DNA of 64,000 nucleotides, taken from the NCBI GenBank assembly GCA_003118195.1, contig BEXV01000317.1:125460-189459 (forward strand). The letters run 5' to 3'. A program made the translations under genes and the position numbers. This document shows positions 56,575 through 64,000 of the stretch, one piece after another. The notes under the pieces are model-generated. The model searched no databases. It worked only from the letters and a program-made list of their open reading frames with translations, and was not told the origin of the DNA. Source of the DNA: Hemicentrotus pulcherrimus. Lineage: Eukaryota > Echinodermata > Echinoidea > Camarodonta > Strongylocentrotidae. Positions within the stretch are counted from its first letter, which is position 1; each line of letters begins with the position of its first letter.

Positions 56575-58313
56575 GTAAGTATAAAAAGGTTAACAGATCA
56601 CATTTAAACTTCTAGTGAATTTGTTTTATGATGTCAATTTATTTTTAATTTTTTATGTTTGGAAATTAAATTATTCACACACTGGTACAGTGTTTGAATG
56701 AAGCCTGTGAATAATTGATTTATTTTTATTGAGTTTTTACAAAGGCTTTATATTTTAAAGAATCACTTCTTTGTGATAATGCCATGACAGGTTTTCTTCA
56801 TAGTGTACATATACCTTCTTGACAGTGATGAGGATATGACTTGGGAGCAATATATTTACCATATATTGCAGGCTTATGAATTAGACCACATGCATTACAT
56901 AATTTGTATTTTAAATTTCTACAAATAAGTTTGCATCTTGTCTGCATCTACATGTATAGACTCCAAGCTACTGCATTGATTGTCTTTTTAATAATTTGTA
57001 TACAGAGAACTTTCTGATTTGAATAAAGAGTAGACTCTGCATTATTTTCACATATTCTATTAATTTATGCATTTTTTACATGTAGATTTATCATCTAATT
57101 GAACTTATCATTTATTTCATAGGGGATCAATTACCTTTTTTTTTTCTCTCTCTGAGAGTTTGGTACTTGTTGTCATCCTATTGAAAATATTACTTCTTTT
57201 AAAGAGATAATGCATGTTAAAATCAAGAAATTACCTTGTGCAATATATGCAAATTTCTTTGGGTATCTCATCCAGTAACAAATGTGTTATTTTGAAAAAA
57301 TATTCAATATATTACAAAAATATTTTAACATTGTCACATCCCTATCATCGTTGTATACACTAACCTGTATGCTGGTATGCTGGCTCTTATCCAAAAATCG
57401 AAATATAATATTTGTCAGTTGTCACAGTACAATGTAATCGTCCATCTAACTGCTAAAGTGCATCATCATTATACTCCTCTGCTTTCACTGTATTAGACTG
57501 CAGACATCTCTGTTCAGTTTAATTGTTCCTGAATGCAGGATTAGGAGGAGGTATCTATTGAGAAGAATCTCAAATCCCATTGGCAATTAAGACATCCAGA
57601 TAACCTATTTGGGATTTGATTGCATTGTCCGATCATTAGCATTTAAGGTTAAAGTCTTGCCCACCTTACCTCATTAGCCTTAATCCAATCAATCAGACAT
57701 AATTGCTAATAACCTGTACACACTAGACAGGTCCTGATGTGTCCTGGTTGGTGGATTGAGATGAGGAGTCCTATGGAGTGTGGTGTATAACCCTTACAAT
57801 ACTGCTTAAATGACATTGTAACATTTCAGATCTACATGTACATGTACATGTATAGGAATGTGTGTTATATTGAGAAAACGATATGTGTATGAGTGGGTTA
57901 ACTCGGCTCCATAGTCCATACTAGCTACATTTGCAGGGGGTCTAGATCCGACTCTAGATTGACATTGTAATGCTCCCTAAGCATGGACCGTCAATAGAAT
58001 TTTACATCTCTGTATACTAGTGTCAGATGCACTTTGTTATAGCAATTAATCCAAGATATCAATGAAATTTGGAGGTTGCAACATTGACAAACATGTACCA
58101 GATACAATCTGTTTTCCTACAGGAAACGAGCTACTTTGTAAACCTGTTCAGATTCATTTAAAATTGTATGTCTGCTGGTACACATTGTACATGGACGTGT
58201 GAACATTTAAATCTCTTATGCATTGTCATACATGTAAGAGATTAAGAATCAATTGTTGTTTATGCTGGGACTCTGGAGACCATGTTCTGGACCCTGTTTC
58301 ATAGAACTAATAT
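56575..58313 (+). other. RASSF-like gene intron (copy 1)
   Basis: Intron sequence with an ACATGTACATGTACATGT run at about 57835-57852. No second half of the C1 finger was found here. Confidence 0.5.
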
Positions 58314-58314
58314 N
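58314..58314. other. Single N at the junction of the two repeat copies
   Basis: One ambiguous base exactly at the boundary of the duplicated blocks, as left by a join of overlapping contigs. Confidence 0.95.
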
Positions 58315-61118
58315 ATTGCCATACACTTTCTTCAAATTATATCGGGTTCACGTAAATTCATAAATATTATCTTGAGTTGCGCCTTGAAGATAGAATAGTC
58401 GGAGATGAATATTCGAACTTGAATTAGCGAAGCATGGAGGAGAACCAAACAACTGACGCGAAACACCGACTAAAAGTGAGTAAGCACAGTGTTTTGTAGA
58501 AACTAACTATAATATGTTACACGTGGTTGTACCTTGTAATGTTATCAAGATAATTATCGATTAATTGGCACCTTCTCTCTGTTCTATTTCCAGCGATTCT
58601 AGGCCACCAATCTTTATCACCAGAGGAAGTGTGTAGTGTAGCTAGGCGCACAGAGGTCGCGGAAATTATGAGTGCCAAGCGGCAGGCAGCTGCAGTCGTA
58701 ACGGCAGCTCCAGTGGCAACATCATGTACATCACTGCCAGCTGAAGGGCCAGGAACGGTCACTAACGAGTCGGTCAACAGCCAACTCCCCCCAAGTCAGC
58801 GGGGCCCTATCGGCAACATAGCCGCATCCTCCTCCAACTTTGTTGTTAGTTCTATCGGGGGAATGTTCAGCAAGATGTCAGAGTATTTCGAAATGCAAAC
58901 AATTTCCAATTCCAGGGGATTTGGGGATACGTCAACGGACGATTTTGATGATGATTTTTACGACTCGTTGGACCATCTTCAGGGGCATCCTGTGTCCAAC
59001 ACCAACGATAACGGTCAGAGAAGAGGAATTTTTGCTGGAATAAGCAGTTACTTTCAACCTTCAAAAAAATACCAAGCAGTGCCAACACATAACAACGATA
59101 ATAACAACAGAAGAAGAGACTCCTCCAGTGTAGATGGAGATCTCAGTAATTCATCCTTTTCATCTTTTCAGGACCACATGAACACATCCTTTTGCGAACC
59201 ATATCCTCTGATTGATGAAAGTGTGAATGGGGAAGGAGTATACGTAGATGATGGAAGGGAAGGAGAAGGCGGAGAAGGACACAAATTTGTGCCAACGCAA
59301 TTGTTGAATATTATCACGTGGTGTGATAAATGTGGAGAACTTATCTGGGGATTCTATAAACAGTGCCTTCGATGTACATGTAAGTATAAAAAGGTTAACA
59401 GATCACATTTAAACTTCTAGTGAATTTGTTTTATGATGTCAATTTATTTTTAATTTTTTATGTTTGGAAATTAAATTATTCACACACTGGTACAGTGTTT
59501 GAATGAAGCCTGTGAATAATTGATTTATTTTTATTGAGTTTTTACAAAGGCTTTATATTTTAAAGAATCACTTCTTTGTGATAATGCCATGACAGGTTTT
59601 CTTCATAGTGTACATATACCTTCTTGACAGTGATGAGGATATGACTTGGGAGCAATATATTTACCATATATTGCAGGCTTATGAATTAGACCACATGCAT
59701 TACATAATTTGTATTTTAAATTTCTACAAATAAGTTTGCATCTTGTCTGCATCTACATGTATAGACTCCAAGCTACTGCATTGATTGTCTTTTTAATAAT
59801 TTGTATACAGAGAACTTTCTGATTTGAATAAAGAGTAGACTCTGCATTATTTTCACATATTCTATTAATTTATGCATTTTTTACATGTAGATTTATCATC
59901 TAATTGAACTTATCATTTATTTCATAGGGGATCAATTACCTTTTTTTTTTCTCTCTCTGAGAGTTTGGTACTTGTTGTCATCCTATTGAAAATATTACTT
60001 CTTTTAAAGAGATAATGCATGTTAAAATCAAGAAATTACCTTGTGCAATATATGCAAATTTCTTTGGGTATCTCATCCAGTAACAAATGTGTTATTTTGA
60101 AAAAATATTCAATATATTACAAAAATATTTTAACATTGTCACATCCCTATCATCGTTGTATACACTAACCTGTATGCTGGTATGCTGGCTCTTATCCAAA
60201 AATCGAAATATAATATTTGTCAGTTGTCACAGTACAATGTAATCGTCCATCTAACTGCTAAAGTGCATCATCATTATACTCCTCTGCTTTCACTGTATTA
60301 GACTGCAGACATCTCTGTTCAGTTTAATTGTTCCTGAATGCAGGATTAGGAGGAGGTATCTATTGAGAAGAATCTCAAATCCCATTGGCAATTAAGACAT
60401 CCAGATAACCTATTTGGGATTTGATTGCATTGTCCGATCATTAGCATTTAAGGTTAAAGTCTTGCCCACCTTACCTCATTAGCCTTAATCCAATCAATCA
60501 GACATAATTGCTAATAACCTGTACACACTAGACAGGTCCTGATGTGTCCTGGTTGGTGGATTGAGATGAGGAGTCCTATGGAGTGTGGTGTATAACCCTT
60601 ACAATACTGCTTAAATGACATTGTAACATTTCAGATCTACATGTACATGTACATGTATAGGAATGTGTGTTATATTGAGAAAACGATATGTGTATGAGTG
60701 GGTTAACTCGGCTCCATAGTCCATACTAGCTACATTTGCAGGGGGTCTAGATCCGACTCTAGATTGACATTGTAATGCTCCCTAAGCATGGACCGTCAAT
60801 AGAATTTTACATCTCTGTATACTAGTGTCAGATGCACTTTGTTATAGCAATTAATCCAAGATATCAATGAAATTTGGAGGTTGCAACATTGACAAACATG
60901 TACCAGATACAATCTGTTTTCCTACAGGAAACGAGCTACTTTGTAAACCTGTTCAGATTCATTTAAAATTGTATGTCTGCTGGTACACATTGTACATGGA
61001 CGTGTGAACATTTAAATCTCTTATGCATTGTCATACATGTAAGAGATTAAGAATCAATTGTTGTTTATGCTGGGACTCTGGAGACCATGTTCTGGACCCT
61101 GTTTCATAGAACTAATAT
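58315..61118 (+). repeat. 2804-bp direct repeat, copy 2
   Basis: Second copy of 55510-58313. It continues into unique sequence at 61119, whereas copy 1 has unique sequence on its left, as expected for two contig ends that overlap. Confidence 0.9.
58434..59379 (+). CDS. RASSF1/5-like N-terminal exons (copy 2, probable assembly duplicate)
   Basis: Exon 1 is 58434-58479 and exon 2 is 58594-59379. The 263-codon open frame over exon 2 translates identically to that at copy 1, to the same exon end within the C1 finger. If the duplication is an artefact, there is one such exon pair, and copy 2 is the one in continuity with downstream sequence. Confidence 0.7.
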
Positions 61119-61305
61119 TAATAACAAGTTTCAATAGTTGTCATACTCATAAGTTACTGAAATCTTCACATTATATTGTGTTTATGTTAATGTAGAAATA
61201 GATAAGCAGATTGGGTACATCATTCACTCTATCAGCTTTGCAAATGTTATGTAGTAGTCTACATGTATGTACAATATTGTACTACAAAGTCATGTACATG
61301 TAAGA

Positions 61306-61606
61306 TTACGTTGGAGAATGGGTGTTCCATAAAAGATTTTTGTTCAATATTTTGAGCACTTCCATCATCACACCATGATGCATAGCTAATCCATTGTCTG
61401 CAGCCGAACCATAAACTCGTTGTTCATTAGTTGATATGGATGCATGATATGAGGTGAGGACTTTCATTTTGTGCCCATGAAAGATCAACAGTTTGTCCAT
61501 GAGTACCTTTCCCATATGCAGGCGGTCAGCTTTGAAGGGCTCCAGAAAGGTGTCTGCTAAATTCATTAGAGGGGGATGCTCCATCGCTCTATAGTTCTTT
61601 CTTTCT
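61306..61606 (-). CDS. Unrecognised coding-like terminal exon
   Basis: The minus-strand frame opens at an acceptor-like TATCCTAG and runs about 99 codons to TAA. It includes MEHPPLMNLADTFLEPFK, RLHMGKVLMDKLLIFHGHK and STNEQRVYGSAADNGLAMHH. Composition and codon choice (CTG, GCC, GAC) are more protein-like than neighbouring frames. I do not recognise the family. It may be a last exon, a retrocopy or part of a transposon; no upstream partner exon was identified. Confidence 0.35.
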
Positions 61607-61976
61607 CTAGGATATCAAGCAGACAGGTCATATGTACATTTTTATATTCAAAATATAGAAAGTGAACAAAAAATTTATATGCATACATTTATGCCTAAAC
61701 AATAAGAGTAGGATAAGAGTGAGATACATACATGTATGTGTAGGATAATAAAGGCTGTACCACACTGTTCAGTGTTAACAACTTTCCTGTCCTGATTTTT
61801 GTATACAGTATAATCTTTGTCAAAGATGGCAATCTTGAAAAGAACACTGTACATGTATTTTTTAGAAACATTTTTTCTTCAAATTCTGTTATACCCCTAT
61901 TATATTTTTATCAGATCAGAAATGTCACTAACATGATGACAGTAGATGACCATCGGCCTACTTGTACATGTACATA

Positions 61977-62478
61977 GTGTAAATCTCTGTGTATAAGACG
62001 CACCCCTATTTTTTTTGTTTTGTTGCCGAAACTGAAAACCCACTCAGGGAAGGCCTTTCATTTAACATTGAGGTGCAGTTGAAGGCGCCGATTTGTGCTT
62101 GTGAACTTGTCACAAATAATAGTAACAATGTCGTTTTAGAAGAATGTGTAAGATCAAGAATGTAAATTAAAAACAGTAGAGTACCTAGGATAAAACCTTG
62201 TATTATTATAAACTACATATTGAGATCTATTAGAAAGATTTCTTTCAAACCAAGATGACAGACAAATTTGAGTGTGGTTCTAGTTTCTAGTTACTGAGCT
62301 GGGAAACATTGCCAGGCATAGTGCCAGATGGAGGGGCATAAATTGAAACTTTAAAAAAAAAAAAAAAAAAAAAATTGGGGGTTTTTTTTTTGTACCTGCC
62401 ACATTGTGATCTTTTAGATTCCTTACCCCTGACTTTCAATTTTTTTCTGCAGCAAAAAAGTGTGAGATTTACGGTATA
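61977..62478. mobile_element. Possible TIR element related to 38242-38817
   Basis: GTGTAAATCTCTGTGTATAA then GACGCACCCC at the left, and GTGTGAGATTTACGGTATAC at the right, share GTAAATCTC in inverted form. The GCACCCCTATTTTT word resembles the other element family. The interior has GCAGTTGAAGGCGCCGATTT, also seen inverted at about 2597-2617. Boundaries are uncertain. Confidence 0.45.
62353..62375 (+). repeat. Poly-A run
   Basis: A homopolymer of about 22 A followed by G4 and T9, inside the possible TIR element. Confidence 0.9.
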
Positions 62479-62496
62479 CATACAAGCATCATGCTC

Positions 62497-62640
62497 CTTA
62501 GGAAGTCCACCCTGATAATTAAGTCACATTAATAAAAGCAAAACAATGAGAGGAATAAATTAATGAAAGTTTGAGCAAAATCCGATTAAAAGTAGGAAAG
62601 TTATGAATTTTGAAGTTGTTTCAGTGAAACTCTCCAATTA
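62497..62640 (+). mobile_element. Half copy of the TTAA MITE family
   Basis: Text such as AGTCCACCCTGATAATTAAG, TAATAAAAGCAAAACAATGA and AAAATCCGATTAAAAGTAGG is a diverged match to one arm of 46819-47231. The other arm was not found. Confidence 0.6.
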
Positions 62641-63192
62641 GCTCTGCTTTATCTTGACATGCTTTCAGTTTTGTCATGTGGTGGGCTTGACATTGGAATA
62701 TTGAGATAGGAATAACCACTTTTTATTTGTGATAAAAATACAACCACTCAAGGCTGTTGTTGGTAAGAGAGCAATACATGTACATGTATATGTAGGTACA
62801 ACATTTACATGTAGTGTGCTATTACACTCCATATATTTGATATGGATTCAAGATGTTGGAATTCATAGCAATCTCACAAAATATTGCAAATCTGGCATAT
62901 TTCCAGATTTTCTTCTTGATATTCCTTAGTGAACTAAGGGTTTAGCTCCATAAAAAAGCACCCTGCTGAACACTGCTGAATCCTGCTGATACCTGTAACT
63001 TGACATTTAAAGATGTCAGACATAGTCAATATCATCTTCTTCTTTTTTTTTTAGATTAAAAGGGCAACCAAACAAGAATCTTTGGAAGGGAAGCTTTCAT
63101 AGATTGTTTCAGGAAAATTGTTCAAAATGTGTGATTACTTGTTTGCTTGTTTTTCAGATTTTAAAAAAATTAAGGCACCTGAATATGCAGCA

Positions 63193-63195
<3 letters not shown>

Positions 63196-63230
<35 letters not shown>
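63196..63230 (+). repeat. Poly-T run
   Basis: A homopolymer of about 35 T. Confidence 0.95.
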
Positions 63231-63233
<3 letters not shown>

Positions 63234-64000
63234 CTGCTCCTGTGCTTGCCACTCATTACTAATGGTAGCATATTATGGCATATATGGCATTTATATGTGG
63301 GTCCCTCATAACACAATCTTATTTTTAAAATTAGGTGAGATTTTCAAGTAAAATGTATATTTTTTACTAACATGAAACTTGTAAGTTGTCAGCTTCATGA
63401 TAAAGAAAGCAGGTCATTTGACTTTCCATTAGAGCACTGACATCTACTCTGTTTTGCCCTTAAAATGCTTATAAGACTAGACATGATTTACTTTCTCTAA
63501 ACTAGTCATAAGTTTAGCAGTGGTGAAAAGCTATTTTGTAATTGGTACTAGTTGGCTTCTTCAATGCAGTGCCAGAATGATTGAAGACCCTAATAACATG
63601 GATACAGACTAGTCTCCGGATCGCATCATCTAGGATGCTACCGCAAACACTTCTAGGAGCAAGATGGATGATGCGTGGGAGAGACGTAAGATGCCTCGAT
63701 ATAACATCATGAGTCATCGAGATGAATAATGGATTTGGGAGGCCCTCTCTTGGAGGATGGAGGAGGGAAGGGTTGTCCTCCTCAGCAGTGATTAGTAGAC
63801 TGTAATTAATGTTTTCTGACTCAAAGCCATTTTCAGAATTGTACTTGTATTCCAGAGTTCATGTGTAGGCCTACTGTACATGTATGTGTCTACAAAGCTG
63901 CACATGTACAGTGCAGTGTTAACAAATACTTCTCTGTTTACAGGAGCTCTTTTAGCAATTGGCATTGTATAAATCCATTTTTTTTCTAAATAATGTGAAA

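Larger units (their letters stand above)
55510..58313 (+). repeat. 2804-bp direct repeat, copy 1
   Basis: Matches 58315-61118 at a constant offset of 2805 bases, including introns, homopolymers and the full exon, with no difference noticed. The two copies are separated by one N at 58314. Most likely an unmerged contig overlap. Confidence 0.9.
59380..64000 (+). other. RASSF-like gene intron/downstream region
   Basis: Holds a possible antisense exon (61306-61606), a TIR-like element (61977-62478), a half MITE (62497-62640) and a T-run (63196-63230). No exon completing the C1 finger was recognised before the window ends. Confidence 0.5.

Noticed and set aside
1..64000. CRISPR array, prophage or bacterial operon
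   Set aside because: No regular spacer array and no ribosome-binding-site gene clusters; all supported genes are spliced.

Overview
The window looks like animal nuclear DNA, most probably from a sea urchin or a close relative. It is AT-rich, with long introns, GT-AG splice sites, many microsatellites, frequent ACATGT/TACATGTA words, many short inverted-repeat transposons and LINE fragments of CR1/L2/Jockey type. No bacterial operon, CRISPR array or complete viral genome is visible. The echinoderm assignment is an inference from repeat style and gene content.

Three host genes can be assembled from exons. (1) Minus strand, about 187-13050: the kinetochore dynein adaptor Spindly (SPDL1). Ten coding exons have matching splice phases, the N-terminal CC1 box and the GNSLFAE Spindly motif. 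The C-terminal end lies beyond the left edge. (2) Plus strand, 16743-43476: a complete nine-exon gene for a 404-residue tandem HMG-box protein with an AT-hook-like basic stretch and an acidic tail (HMGB/DSP1-like). Its promoter lies about 3.5 kb from that of Spindly and is transcribed divergently. (3) Plus strand, from 55629: the 5' end of a RASSF1/5-like gene, stopping inside a C1 zinc finger. It appears twice because 2804 bases are repeated, apparently exactly, on either side of a single N, which most likely reflects an unmerged contig overlap.

The rest is introns and intergenic DNA full of mobile-element remains. There is a broken LINE (10266-12130) and two LINE 3' ends (7790-8428 and, reversed, 30400-30605). 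Several inverted-repeat (MITE or foldback) elements are present: 1449-1632, 1982-2134, 4172-4555, 6895-7061, 9016-9327, 9538-9652, 26874-27438, 28273-28710, 36416-36975, 38242-38817, 42231-42696 and 46819-47231. Three tRNA-like sequences and a sequence gap (52864-53135) complete the list.

Points most worth a second look: a 123-base in-frame, exitron-like intron carrying one stop codon in the HMG gene; a pair of oppositely oriented MITE copies that bracket the first five coding exons of Spindly; an intronic palindrome made of two YY1-like sites; phase-symmetric cassette exons in the HMG gene; the exact duplication; and an unrecognised coding-like exon antisense to the RASSF gene.
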